A stretch of 64,000 nt of DNA from NCBI GenBank assembly GCA_034770075.1, contig CM068380.1, forward strand, positions 23,490,638-23,554,637. Direction: 5' to 3'. This stretch comes from Aralia elata (Eukaryota > Streptophyta > Magnoliopsida > Apiales > Araliaceae). Position 1 is the stretch's first letter. Each line of letters starts with the position of its first letter. The translations under genes and the position numbers were made by a program. Below are positions 1 to 12,693 of this stretch, piece after piece. Below the pieces are notes generated by a model. The model was not told the DNA's origin. It did no database searches and was given only the letters and a program-made list of their open reading frames with translations.

Positions 1-419
1 TTCTATTTAACGAGAAGGCAAAAGAAAGAAATCGTTTTTCAAACATCACAAAAAAAATGGTTTTATAAAAATAAATAATGTTTTATTAAATCCTTGTGCA
101 TAGGGTTAAAGAGATCCTAGAGGTTGCCCATCATTTGAGTTATGAAAGCAACGTATAGATCTCGATTCCTATTTTGATAAAGATTAGAAAACTCTTGTTT
201 TGTCAAAACAACACCTAATGCAATTTCCCAGTTTTGACAATTAAAATCAAACATTTTCTCATAAAGCTTTCTCGTATAAACCGAAGGATATTCTAAAGCA
301 TTCCCAAAAGAAAAACATAACTTTTCCGAAAACCCAATTGATTTCTTCATCCAGACTCACCACCACATTCACATAGGCACACACACACATGCACACATAC
401 ACATTTCATGAATTAAAGG
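1..419. other. Unclassified AT-rich sequence
   Basis: A 77-codon open frame lies on the minus strand at 117-350 (ATG at 350-348). It shows no motif that I recognise, and no partner exons are visible. Short CA-rich repeats occur at about 360-405. Because the next block is retroelement-derived, this is probably transposon-internal sequence, but nothing seen here proves it. Confidence 0.3.
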
Positions 420-3400
420 ATAGGAAAGTATCAAGATTGCGGTAACCGTGTTTCACGGAAGTCGGGGGGTGCCTAACACCTTCCCCTCGCTTAAGCAAGC
501 CCCCGAACTCTATGAATCTCGGTTCGCAGACCAATTAATTCGGAGTCACATATGAGCCAGCGATTTACAAAAAAACGAAATTCGGATGAGTTGGTACATC
601 CATTTCAAATATACCAACTGGCGACTCTGGTCAAATTGGCTCATCATAAAAAACGATCTTTCAAAACCCCGTCGACATTAGTGCCGACCTTTTCCAAAAA
701 ATCATCTAAACCAAAAGGCTAAAATTAGAAAGGGCAATAATCACCAAAGGAGCGACATTTCCCGGCGTCGACATTCACTATCCAAAAACATCACATCACA
801 TCTAACTACCCATTCAAACATAAATGAAAATTCTTAAATAAATTAGAAATCTCCCATTAAAGAGTTACAATATTATTAGTAAATAAATCCCAGGTCATCT
901 AACCTTAACATAACATCAATGCGGAAACATAAATTAAATCTATTACATAAGCATCATTTAATCAAATAAAACAAGTCTTCATCACTTGTTTGCTTTTCCT
1001 TTGCCCTTACTAGTGGATGGCTCATCAGTTCTTTCAACTTTAGCTGCAATGTTATTATGTAAGGGTGAGCAATGATTGCCCAGCAAGTAAAACAACAACA
1101 GTAATAATAACATGCGAAATAATTAATGAATATGGAATAATTGAAGATTCAGCTTTTGACTTCAAGAATATAAGACAAGATTCAAAAGAACGTCTGAGGG
1201 TCTTAAGACCACGAACTATGTCCCAGGTTATCAAGTATTTCTACTTTAAACCTTTAACAGTCGTAAGACTATATGGACCTTACTTCTCGTACTCAAGAGG
1301 ATCAGCCCTTTGTACCATGTATGTGCACAACATCTTAATGCTAACGCGTAAATAAAATCCCCTATATGAGGGTTGTTCATCTCAATTTGACATCGGAGTC
1401 CGCACCAAAGGAAGTTTGGTTTGGATTTACTTCAATAATGTTTCTAGAATTTAGAACGCTCATCAACTATGGACTAGTCGAATCAAAAAGGGTTCGTTAG
1501 TCAATCAGGGTTCAAAAGGTGTAATTCGAGAATCAAAACTAAATCTCACAAAAGGTACAATTGAATAAGTTCTATATAACTGAAGCTTTACAAAAAGGAA
1601 ATTAAAACATCTCATTGAATCTATGAAGTTGAATGGAATAAAAACAATAACTTGCTCGAGTAAGTAATAGCATTATGAAACATATATGATAAGAGAATTA
1701 AGTTCAGGAACTTGCGTGATTGAAATCAAGGTAGAAAACTTGCATAAACGTAAAAGTAAGGATAAGATACTTGCCTCGTGCATAAACTATAAATTTAAGA
1801 CTCACGTTCTCTAATCAACCTATACATTCCGTTTATAAAACAGTAACAAGAATTAGTTACAGTATTATAAACACTTCAGGACTCGTTCTCATCCAATATC
1901 ATTTAATACTTCAATTAATATGTTATCCTAAGCTTTAGATATGTCTACGATAACATAACATGATCACAAAGAAAGAATAAAATTTTTACTCTCCTTTTTT
2001 TTTCCACCGCCGGGGCGGTGGGTTTTTGCACAAAATCCTCGTCGGAGCGGAAAATGCAGTTCATTTCTACCGCCGGGGCAAGCTTGCCGCCGGGGCAACG
2101 AATGAAGTTCATTTCTACCGCCGGGGCGAGCCTGCCGCCTGGGCGCTACTTCTAGTATATTTCCACCGCCGGGGCGGTGGACCAAAACGTTAGTTCCTGC
2201 AGTTCGCGACGAATGCAGAAAAATGCCAAATTTGGCCAAACTTTTTCACAATTTACCGATTAAATTTCTACCCACTCATCACATATGTTATGAAATCAAA
2301 ATCCATAACAAACACAATGATTTTAACATTATAGACAACCAAAACAAATCAATTAAAGGCTAAAATTTAACTGTTCTTGTTCTATATTTATATAATGACA
2401 CAGTTAACACAATTACTCACTGTGAATTCGTTTATTAACCAAATTAATCCGTTAAACTCTTGTTTTCTTCGTTTTTACATGCATAAACATAATTAGTCAT
2501 CAATTTTAAGTTAAATAAACAATTTGAAGCATACAATTTGTACACAAGGGCCAGATATACAACTTTCATACTCTGTAACTTTTGAAAACTCAATTGAGCA
2601 TAATTACATGGATTTAGTCACTTTAAATCATGCCTACATGGTATCAAATATGTTATAATCATCTAATAACATACATATGATCATATCATGCATTAATCAC
2701 TAAGTTAGTCTTTTACAGAAAACTCAAAACGTACAATCATGGAGCAATTAAAGAAGAACATAATCAGAGACTTTAATTTAAGGATTACCTTCAATCAGAT
2801 GCTTTAATTAATACAAGTAAATGAATGATTTCTTCAATTCTCCAAATTTCTCTCTTTTTCTCTCTGATTAATCTTTTAGGAATGAAATGAATGAATACGT
2901 ATAATGTAAAAGAAACTGATATAAACATGGGTGTGTCAGTTAATCCATAATGGTTAACTGACTCCAACTTCCTTAAGGCCTCGTTTGGTTTGCTTAAAAA
3001 CTCTTCTTTTTGTTTATTTTAATAAATAGCTTATAATATAGTTTAATGTCACACTTCTAAATTAATAAATAATCTCATTTAAATCAATTAAATAAGGTAA
3101 AATAATACCACATTAAATCACATATTCACATGATTAAAATATCATTTATTAATAATGACAAATCGTTTAGTCTCTAATTAATTATTAAATTAATTAGAGA
3201 TAACATTATACTTATTTAAATAATGCATTTAATCAAATAAATTCAATTAAATACATACTTTAAATATAAAAATTCTCCACATTAATATAATTAATGTAAC
3301 ACATATAATTAAATTAATCTACCATAATTTCATCAATTAATCAATTAATTCAACAATCAAATCATCAAAAAATATTTATTCAATCAATAAATATTCAAAT

Positions 3401-3427
3401 TAAGTTACAAAATTCTCGTTTGTTACA
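420..3427 (-). repeat. Decayed Ty3/gypsy LTR-like sequence
   Basis: Read on the minus strand this block has the layout of long plant gypsy LTRs. It starts TGTAACAAACGAG at 3,427 and carries a GC-rich palindromic minisatellite in the middle (2,004-2,180). Toward its 3' side it has a segment (about 970-1,080) where a GCTGGGCAATCATTGCTCACCC-like stretch precedes GGGCAAAGGAAAAGC. The same order (TTGCTCACCC, then GGCAAAGGAAAG) occurs near 53,880-53,950 in a well-delimited solo gypsy LTR. Around 440-700 there is a block with GTGCCTAACACC and GGCGACTCTGG, which may come from a separate element. No reliable left end or target duplication was found, and no coding domain is present. Confidence 0.45.
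2004..2180. repeat. GC-rich palindromic minisatellite in gypsy LTR
   Basis: An 18-bp near-palindrome CCACCGCCGGGGCGGTGG occurs at 2,004-2,021 and identically at 2,163-2,180. Between them are several copies of ACCGCCGGGGC, some preceded by TTCATTTCT. The block is strongly GC-rich inside otherwise AT-rich DNA. It would form hairpins in single-stranded DNA or RNA. Confidence 0.8.
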
Positions 3428-3857
3428 TTCTTTGTGGGATCAATCCTTATTTGCTATTGTGCTTATTATTTGAATTTGTAGAGTAAAAGTGAGGTTTTTA
3501 TTTTTGGTAGCACTGACGACAGCTCCTATATAACTCATCCGGAGTTTTCTTTGCACTTTTTTATAATATCTTTCTTGTACAACATTCTGCTAAAAAATTT
3601 CAATCATTTGATTGATAATCTGTCATTTTACGATTTATTCAGATCACGCCGTGATCTTTTCCTATAATTTAGGTTAGGTGTTCCCCGATCCTTTGGCATT
3701 TCAAGATTCTTCTTTGAATCTTTGCGTATTATCTTAATGCATTCTTTAGGAATCTTCTACATTCATTTAAGATCATTTTAACCTCATTCACATTTATTCC
3801 GATCATACTTTTACGGTTATAGCCGAAGGTATGCTTACCTAAGGTTTATAACTCATA
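3428..3857 (-). mobile_element. Probable 5' internal leader of a minus-strand gypsy element
   Basis: This stretch lies directly inside the primer-binding site at 3,858-3,870 and before the LTR-like block that ends at 3,427, so it should be the untranslated leader of the element whose LTR starts at 3,872. No gag reading frame is recognisable. The element seems to be cut off on its left by the neighbouring LTR. Confidence 0.4.
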
Positions 3858-3870
3858 GCTCTAATACCAA
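3858..3870 (-). other. Primer-binding site (tRNA-iMet type)
   Basis: On the minus strand the sequence is TTGGTATTAGAGC, one base from the usual plant TTGGTATCAGAGC that pairs with the 3' end of initiator tRNA-Met. It sits one base from the LTR edge at 3,872, in the position expected for a minus-strand element. Confidence 0.75.
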
Positions 3871-3871
3871 A

Positions 3872-5512
3872 TGTAATGTCCCTAAAATCGGGACTAACTT
3901 ATTCCAAAATAAGGACGAATCTTAATCCCGACTTTGTGCGTTAGATACTATTTTGATTTAGCTTTACATCATATAAGGATGAAATAATAGCTGAAAAAGT
4001 TAATAATTAAAACTTTTCTTACTTCTTTCTTTCTTTCGTTTCCTGAACCGCAACCTTTATGATTCCCTATATTCAATAATTGTATAGGTTTTGTCGATCC
4101 ATATTATCAGAGTAGGTGAACTATAAAAGTTCAAGTATTAATGTTTAACGTCTTTTATACTGATGTTTCACTTGTATAATTCAACATACAAACAATCACC
4201 ACAATATATTCTCATTTCAAAACTAACATCCCCATTATATTCATTGAACATTTCACAATTTACATTATATTTTATACATCATCAATCTAATAAGATATAG
4301 GTTATATTTCAAAGAAAGAAAACATTATTCCTTTGCACGCCTTCATTTTCTTATAACCCAGCAGATAATATTGCTTTGAAACCTTAACCTGCAAAAAGTT
4401 TTATTTTTCAAGATTGAGCTCGACAGCTTAGCAAATCTAACAGTTTTCATGCATCACATAACACATAGAATTTTCATGCTCAGTTCATACTCATATTAGA
4501 CGTGCATTATAACTTCAAACAGTAAGAGTATAGATTTAACATATCGCATATCATATCAAGACTGAGTTCAAATACTCAATCTGTTTTAGTCATAAGTTGA
4601 CTTCCATAATTTCAACAAGCTTAATAAGTAATTCATATAATCATGTTAAGTTCATATAGCAAATAGGAACTGAAAAGCTTGTCTTGCGAGTTGATTACAA
4701 CTTATAACTACTTGCGCTTCGCGTAACCTACATGGTTTTGGTTCACACACATAGATACACGACAATCATTCATTCAAAGCATATATGTCAATTACATTGA
4801 TGATATCTCATTCATTGGTTTCATTTTGAAATTTTTAACTTTTTTTATCCAATCTTCGCTCGACATAGTTATTCTATACTTAGACATGCTAGACATCATA
4901 CTTGGCATGTATTCTTATTTATCAGACCTTATTATACATACTCCAAGCCTCAGTTCTCAAACAAAACTTCTTGGCAGTTCTACAGCATGGCGCGGCCGCG
5001 CTACAATTAAGCGTGAGAGTGGCGTGGCCACGCTACTCCCTTTTCATACCAAAACTGAGTTATTTCTAAGTCTGTCTATTCTAAATGTTCTAAGGTCCTT
5101 AGACAACTATCATTGCCTACAAACATATGTCTTGGAGGTCTTTAAACCAAGTTAGTATCTCATTTGAGTTTTACTTTCAAAACATTTTGGTTTCCATTTG
5201 AAAATTCTAACTAATCATTCCAAGTTATGCTATTTCATGCATAGCTATGTTGGACATCATATAAGACTTATATTAGAGTCTAAGGGAATTAAATACACAT
5301 GCTTCAAAGTTTAGATTACACAAAATTTTAATCTTGGTTCATCAGCAACACGACGCAGTCGCGCTGCCTTTAACCCTTGAAGTGGCGCGGCCACTCCACT
5401 TCGGCTGAAGCTCAAAAATGGGCTCTGTTTTGCAGAGCCTTGACCAAACCCATTTGGGTTCCATTTTTAACTACAATACTCAGCCATAATAAATGAATTG
5501 GGATGCTCATGA
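3872..5512 (-). repeat. Ty3/gypsy LTR, minus strand, truncated
   Basis: It begins on the plus strand TGTAATGTCCCTAAAATCGGG, which on the minus strand is the typical ...TTAGGGACATTACA end of a gypsy LTR next to its primer-binding site. It contains GC-rich palindromes at 4,990-5,033 and 5,382-5,394. The far end is not seen: the next LTR begins at 5,513 without a matching terminus here. Confidence 0.6.
4990..5394. repeat. Compensated GC palindromes in gypsy LTR
   Basis: Two perfect 12-bp palindromes lie 32 bp apart: GCGCGGCCGCGC at 4,990-5,001 and GCGTGGCCACGC at 5,022-5,033. They differ at two positions that keep the palindrome intact. A related GTGGCGCGGCCAC follows at 5,382-5,394. Spacer sequence is AT-rich. 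Confidence 0.8.
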
Positions 5513-6619
5513 TGTGACGCCCCAAAATTCGGGTTCCTTGAACCTCAGACCTGGTGTGTCACGATATTACATCTCCATACACATTCTATAAATTAACGCG
5601 GAATATATAAACATACAATGTTTATTACAAATGATTCTATAATAATTTCCCAATTCAACAACTTTAACTCAAAACATGTCTTAATAATTAAAAAGGTTTA
5701 CGTCAATCGCTAACTTAATAGCTCCATAACTCTGTTTAATAACCAATCTTACAGAGTTTCTTTTATTCCAAGATCAGAATCTTTACACTTCTTCTTACCT
5801 TATAAGGTCATATACATTATGACCTATTCTATTACACGGTTATGAGTAACTAAGTATTCATAACTTAACATTTTGCCCTGATATAGGGTCCTCAACATCT
5901 AACACATTCAAATATTTAAATCTGTCATTTACAGGTATTCTATCGTTCACTATTTACAATACTGATTACCCCTAAAAGGATTGTACTAGAATATAGGCAA
6001 AAATTCGCCTGAAGCATTACGCTTTACTCGTTCCGCAGTCCTTGCCAGAAAACTCGATTATCTCGTGCATAACTGAAATTGTTTATTTCGGGTGAGCACG
6101 ACGGCTCAGCAAATCCAACAGTTTACACATTTCATGCTTCACATAACATACAAGTTACATCTATTCATGCATTAAAAGTCCTGGTAAATGCATTTTCCTA
6201 TGCTTCATACATTTCATTATATGCATCTGTATATGCATCATGCTTGTTGTTCAATATATTATAAGCTTCATGTTCAATAGCTAACACATTCTTCACAATT
6301 TTTATAATTTACATTTAGTCATATAATAATTATACAGCTAACGAATTCACATAAAAATAATGTATTTCATCAACTACCATGAACATGGTTCAATACACAA
6401 TATCAATAGGAGCAAGTTACTTGAGAACTTGCCTGATGCGCTGCTTACAGAATTACTTTACGATTCAGCATTGCAGGTATCCTACACTGATTATAATTGA
6501 TCCTTTGATCAGTTAAGCTAATCATAAGTAATGAATTAAATAAACTTGCTTAACAGACTTATACAGTTTGTTCTGTTATCCAATTAAACACCCTTCAATC
6601 TGCCATGTCAGCTCTACTA

Positions 6620-6960
6620 TTAGTAGGGCTTTAATACCATCGATGGAGTCACTCAATAATCAGTGGGGTAACTCTATGATTACTGACCAGGTGACATTAT
6701 GCCAAGGTTAGTTAGCTTAGCTTAACAGTGCTCTGTTGTGACTTTTCGATCACGAGCGAAACTCTACTATGGTCTGATGAAGCTCTATGATCGGTAGAGG
6801 TTGACTCTACGATTGTCAAGTTCACTCTACGATGGCCTATAAGACCTGCTCATCTTACTCTATGATTGCCGAGGGGCTCCGCTAATTCACTCTGCTGATA
6901 AAAGTGCATTCTACGATCGTAGTAAGATCACTTTACGATGTTAGGGCCTTTTTCACAACT
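6620..6960. repeat. Degenerate ACTCTACGAT motif array
   Basis: Variants of CTCTACGATTG, CTCTATGATTG and CTCTACTATGG recur about nine times at uneven spacing of roughly 20-45 bp. A weaker set (CACTCTACTG, TTCTACAATCGG) continues at 16,385-16,430 on the other side of the copia insertion. Confidence 0.55.
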
Positions 6961-7170
6961 TACTAGGATTAAGGTCCCTTAATGATTTTAGCTTAAAGAA
7001 CGCCCTTTAACTAATTATTCTGAGGCTATATATTACCAGAATCATGGTTCGTGGTCAGATTGTCTACAAGGTTTTGGCTTCGACTCTACTTCGAAACCTG
7101 TCGTATTTCGGAAATCCTTCGTACATCGGGAACCATTTGTACATTGGGGACCCTTCGTACATCAGATGTC

Positions 7171-7771
7171 TGTTAGGTTTGTATATAGCGCGAACATGTA
7201 ATCCAATTACATAAATAGTGCGGAAGCGCGATAAAATGGATTTTTAAAATTTTTCATACAAACCATCACCATGATCATTCTATGTGCTCAATTAACGATA
7301 TAAACGAAAGAGATAGAGATATAGAATTATACCCTCGTAGAACCGTGCTTCCTCGGGTACAAGTTCACCTCCAATTCCTTTGCGTTCTCCTTGAATTCCA
7401 CCGAAAAATTCCTTCCTTTGATCAACGTTAGCCACCCAAGTGTTTCGCCTCTAGAGGTGATCCACCAAGGAATAATAGTTGTTCAAGAAGATGGGTGTTG
7501 ATAAAACCCTAGTTTCTATCTCTATAGAAATTACAAGTACTCTCTCTCTCTCTCCAATTCTTATGAAAGAGTGTGTAACTGTGTAACCCTAAATCATGAT
7601 AAGACTCCTCTTATTTATAGATATAGAGAACCCTCCTAAACTATTTAAGATTAGGATTTTTATTTTAATTAAACTCCTTTAATTAATTAAACTCATAATC
7701 CAATTAGGAATTTATGAGAGAGTACTTCTATTAATTAATTCTCAATCCCTATTAAGAATTAAATAATAGTA

Positions 7772-7814
<43 letters not shown>

Positions 7815-9007
7815 GACTCCTCTTATTAATTTATATTTAATATTTCCAAAATATTAAATAATAAATATTAAGCTATTTAATTTATTCTATCTCCATAGAC
7901 TAAATTAAATACACTTAACTTATTATTATAATTATACCATTTACTTCTTAAATAAATATTTTTCTTTTGCGGTGTGACCCTTTAGGTTCTCCATATTAAA
8001 CCGGTTGTGAATAAATCAATTAGAACAATTCTAATTTTATTTAAATAAATAAATTAAACTATTTAATTCATTTAAATAAATAATATTTATTCTACAATAA
8101 GGGTAAGCCCCCTTAGCGATCAACGACTTTCCAGATAATACAGATTTCAACATTAATCACAAAAGAGCCTTTCAGTGCATAGTTACCGTACAATTCAATC
8201 CTTCTACCAATAATGTCCCAATTAAATATAAGACATGGAATTACTGTCAAGTCTTATTTTATTTAATTATATGTATTTCGATTCTCAAATGCACAACTCT
8301 GATAATTCAAATTAAAAACTCCTTTCTAATTTCATTCTGCTTTGGCCAAAGACTTCTGAGTCGTCATTTATCAAATCACATAGGACATTCTCTCCTTTTA
8401 CTAGAAGTGGTAGATTCTTTGTTGACCATTCACCTATCTCCATGTATAACTTATTATACCCAATTATACCCTTTGATATATACCCTAAGGGTCTTAAGGG
8501 ACATGTCAAAGTATAACTCATCATACACAAGATACTATGATGATCTCAAGTCCAAGGATCACTTATACTACTATCACTAGAGGAATTCCTATTGACAGGC
8601 GAGTAGAACTCCATTAGGTATTCCTTAGCGAGCCACGTTCAGTGAACTTAGTCTCTAATAAGCACCTATATACTTTCTTTAGTGTCTCCACACAAATAAT
8701 TATGAGATCAATCATCCTCTTCATAAGAGCAAGCAACGTATGTACTAATCTATCCGGATTCACTAATCTCCTTTTTAGTAATCCATCGATTAGGAACGAT
8801 TTTAGTTTGTGAGCTATCTAGAATTTAGATCTCATTAGCATGATCACCATCATGATTCTAAAAGCATTGCTCAAAACTATAAGTGTATCACATTTAATAT
8901 AACAACACCATGTAGATAATGCAAAATGCCTTTAATAACCGAATAAGATTACAATGTATATGCTACATCATATCAAATATGATTGGCTTGTGTGCATACT
9001 ACTTTCA
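7171..9007 (-). repeat. Copia 3' LTR (left copy)
   Basis: It starts TGTTAGGTTTG on the plus strand and ends CTACTTTCA at 9,007, 1,837 bp long. Compared with the right copy it has a longer AAT microsatellite (about 7,750-7,812) and an extra stretch of about 43 bp near 8,310-8,350. Confidence 0.92.
7745..7813. repeat. (AAT)n microsatellite in copia LTR
   Basis: A run of AAT/TAA triplets, partly interrupted by AGT at its left end. The matching place in the other LTR (about 14,724-14,747) carries only a few triplets, so the array expanded or contracted after insertion. Confidence 0.9.
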
Positions 9008-9022
9008 ATCTCCCACTTGCAC
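9008..9022 (-). other. Polypurine tract of the copia element
   Basis: On the minus strand GTGCAAGTGGGAGAT abuts the LTR start TGAAAGTAG. This is where plus-strand DNA priming would occur for a minus-oriented element. Confidence 0.7.
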
Positions 9023-9049
9023 TAAAGTCAATCGTCATGGTATCTAATA

Positions 9050-11640
9050 CCCTTATTCTCTAAGTGACGATCATCCTGTTGTTTGGATAAAGCTTCAGTA
9101 AATGGATATGCAATGTTGTTCTCAAGAGTCCACTATCTCTATAGTGATTTTTTCTCTTTCAATGATTTCACTAATCAAATGAAAGTGCCGTAACACTTGT
9201 TTGAATCTAAGATGAGACTTAGGAACTATTCCTAGTTCTGTAATGAACTTTTCATCCAAACAATTAACTTGCAGCTTCATTTACAACTATATACTTTATC
9301 TTTGTCACTAAATCAGTAACTCTTTGCTATTTGGAACCTTTCCAATTCACTGCACCACCATCAAGGTAACGATTTACCCTAAAGTGGATTTGTTATTGTC
9401 TTAGTCAGTCTAAAAAACTCGAGTCTGTTTAGCCCTATAGTTTAATTCAGACCTACCATTAATCATGATCACATCTTCAATACCAGTTAAGTACTTAAAG
9501 ATGTTTTTCACTGTCTTACAATGATCTTCTCCAGAATATGACTGATCAACATCAGGCCTAGTATATTCATTGCATACATGATAGTAACTCATGCGATCTC
9601 TCTTTCAATTGGGGAAAATTTTAGAGAGATACACTCCATGGCTCATCATCATGAGACCTCTTTTGGAGTTTGTTATGCTAAACGCCTTTAGCATCGAATG
9701 AATATACATTCATTGGGTCAAGCCGAACATCCTTTTAAATCTATCTATATAGATTTATATCCCCAATTTATAGGATGCTCCTCCCAAGTCATTCATGCAG
9801 GAATGTTTAGACAATTTTATCTTTACTGATTGTAGCATTGGTGTGTTATTCCTTATCAGTAGTATATCAACATATAATACCAAGAATGTCACAGCGCTCC
9901 CACTGACCCTTTTGTACACACAAGGTTCATTTCCATTTTTGATAAAATCAAACTCTTTTGATTGTCCTATCAAAATGAATGTTCCATCTTTGAGAAGCTT
10001 GCTTCAATCTATAAATGGATCATTGCAGTTTAAAACACGATTTGCTTCGACCTTTGAAACAAATTCCTCTGGCTGTATCATACAAACATTCTCCTCAAGT
10101 CTTCATTGAGGAAGGGTGTCTCCACATCCATTTTGTCAGATTTCGTAATAAGCTGCAATCACAAGCAAAATCCAAATGGACTTGAGCATTATCTGGTAAT
10201 AAGGTTTTATCACAGTCAACTCCTTGACTTTATTTGAAACTTTTTAAACAGGTCTGGTCTTATAGGTCTCCATCTTACCATTTGTCCTAGTCTTTCTCTT
10301 AAAGACCCATATACACCTTTTAGGCACTATGCCTTTCGGTGGAGTAACCAGAGTTTATACTTGGTTCTCAATAATAGAGTCCATTTCGGATTTCATGGTC
10401 ATCTGCCATTTCTCTAAGTGTCTACTACTCATAGCCTCATCGTATAAAACTGGATCATCATCCTCTATGATGCGTACCTCATCATCATCCTCTATGATGA
10501 ATCCATACCTCCCAGGTATCTTCGGTACTCTTCTAGATTTCGATTCGGTTGTGGTACAATAGGTCTATCTACAGGTTCCTCAGTTCGACTTAAAGTGCTT
10601 TGTGGTTCTTAAACTCCTTCAAGATCTATTACCCTCCCACTAGCTCCTTCAATGATAAACACCTTTATCTAAGAAGGCAGCGTGTAGGATTATAGTAATA
10701 ATACCATAAACTTTCTTTAGGATATCCCACAAGTCTGCACTTGTCAGATTTTGTCCCAAACTTATCTTTTGAAACCTTTTTACATAAGCTGGACAACCCC
10801 TTATCTTAACATCCTTAAGAATAGGAATCATTCATATCCATAACCTTTATGGAGTCTTGGGCTCAGATTTTTGAGGTTACCTTGTTTTTGTAGATATGCA
10901 GCCGTTTCTAGGGCATAATCCCAGATGGATACTAGAATGTCGGTAAAAATTATTATAGACTGCACCATATCTAACAAGGTACAATTTTTCCTTTTAGATA
11001 CACTAATCAATTATTACGTATCGGGAGGTGTCTATTATGAGAAAATACCATTTTGAGATGATCTAGAAACTCATTGCACAAGTATTCTTTCCTCGATCTG
11101 ATCAAAGAATCTTAATACTTTGTCAATATGTTTCACTTCTGAATTCTTTGAACATTTTAAATGATTCAGACTTGTATTTTATCAAATACACACATTCAAC
11201 TCTTTGAATGACCATCTCCTTTTCTTTTATTAGTTTATTCAATTTGCAAAATATTTTTCATGTAAGTCAAATATACAAAGTCTATCAAGTATTCTTCCAA
11301 TTTCAAACAAAACATTATCATTATAAACAAAACAATAATTGTTCTTAAATATAATACCAGAACTTTTCTTGTCCAACAACGAAAGTTCTAATGTTTCTAA
11401 TGACAACTGGATCATCATAACAACTTATTAACTTAATAGACTTGCCCGTAAGAAATGTTAAACTATAAGTTCCTATGGTTAATGCAGCAACATTTGCTCC
11501 ATTCCCACACATAAGATTACTTACTCATAGTTTAGCTTTCTACTTCTACTTAGTCTCTGCATTAGATTGCATACGTGAGAACTACAGCCGGTATCCAATA
11601 CCCAAATAGAGCCTTGATTTACATAAAGATTTATTTTTAA
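9050..11640 (-). pseudogene. Copia pol (integrase, RT, RNase H), decayed
   Basis: Pieces in several frames read in copia order on the minus strand. At about 10,828-11,010 is integrase C-terminal sequence with LLDMVQS and YALETAAYLQ. At 10,649-10,831 is the stretch with GCPAYVKRF. At 9,755-9,973 is reverse transcriptase with FIKNGNEPCVYK, LVLYVDILLI (one Asp of the YVDD box is missing) and MNDLGGASYKLGI. At 9,410-9,592 is the RT/RNase H junction with TRPDV and KTVKNIFKYL. Stops and frameshifts separate all pieces, so no polyprotein can be made. The protease region is only faintly visible near 11,560-11,700. Confidence 0.8.
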
Positions 11641-11689
11641 TCATGAACAAACTTGTATCTGTAACCGAAACTTCACTAAGCTTCTTCTG

Positions 11690-12493
11690 GTTAGCCTCTG
11701 TAAGAATTTCCTTACAGTTTCATTTCTAGTATCCAGGCTTATTGTAGTGGAAGCAAACTCCTTTGCTATCTGCATCAGTCTTGTTCTTATTGTCCTTTGT
11801 TTTTTGCATTTTCATTTACCTTCTTCGAATTGTTCTTCTTTTAAGAAGATCCTTTGGCCCTCTTCCGCATCCTGGAAGAATCATTTACCAGTAAGACTTG
11901 GTCTTTCTTGGTTAGAAAGTGACTCTTTTCAGTTTTTAACATGTTTAAGCAACTCAGGCAGGCTGATATATAGCTTGTTCATGTGGAAATTCACAACAAT
12001 TTATGAGAAAGAGTCCGGAAATGATTGCAAGATCAAATCTTGGATCAACTCTCCATCCATGACGAAACCTTATTGTTCAATCAGATTGATCATTTTAGGA
12101 CATATGTCTGTACTGTAGTGCCATCGGTCATTCTAGATCGGAAACGCTCCTTAGATATCGAATATCTAATAGTCCTATTTTCCTCACCATTCAACTCCTT
12201 GAAGGTGCCGGAGTACAGTAGGAGCATCCATAGTTTCATGCTAATGCTAAAGCTCGTTACTCATGGATGCAAGCATGATGCATTGAGCCAACTGTGCATC
12301 ATCTTGCCACTTTCTAAAAGTAGTAATCTCTTCCTCTGAGGCATTGTCTGCAACCATTGCAGGGATAGGCATATTAAGGACTAAGATAGCTTTTCAGCCT
12401 TGAGAACTATTCTCAAATTCTTTAACCAGTCCTTTTAATTTGGTTCGGTTAATTAGCATCTAATATACTCCGCAATGATAGTAAATTAGACAT
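11690..12493 (-). pseudogene. Copia gag, decayed
   Basis: An ATG at 12,493-12,491 opens a frame beginning MSNLLSLRSILDAN, like many copia gags, but it stops soon after. Downstream pieces alternate between frames. The CCHC nucleic-acid-binding knuckle is recognisable at about 11,720-11,760 as CFHYNKPGY followed by stops where His/Trp and Lys/Arg codons would be expected. It would have coded the capsid protein. Confidence 0.7.
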
Positions 12494-12693
12494 TGTAATT
12501 CTGTAAATAAATTTGTAATTTAACAACATTTTAGCATACATTCATTTTAATTAATTACCAAAATAAATTAGGTCTTTATTTTAAATTGGTATCTCTCACT
12601 TTTTCATCAAACTATATCACCCTCACTATATAGTTCGGCAAATCTAATTAAAGATTTGCTAGCGAGAATAAGGATCCTATTTCAAATGTATAG

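Noticed and set aside
1065..1355. 96-codon plus-strand frame
   Set aside because: It lies in the minus-strand gypsy LTR over the segment conserved with 53,880-53,950. No domain was recognised.
4826..5155. 109-codon plus-strand frame across the palindromes
   Set aside because: No motif, non-coding LTR context and the wrong strand for the element. Its length is plausible by chance.
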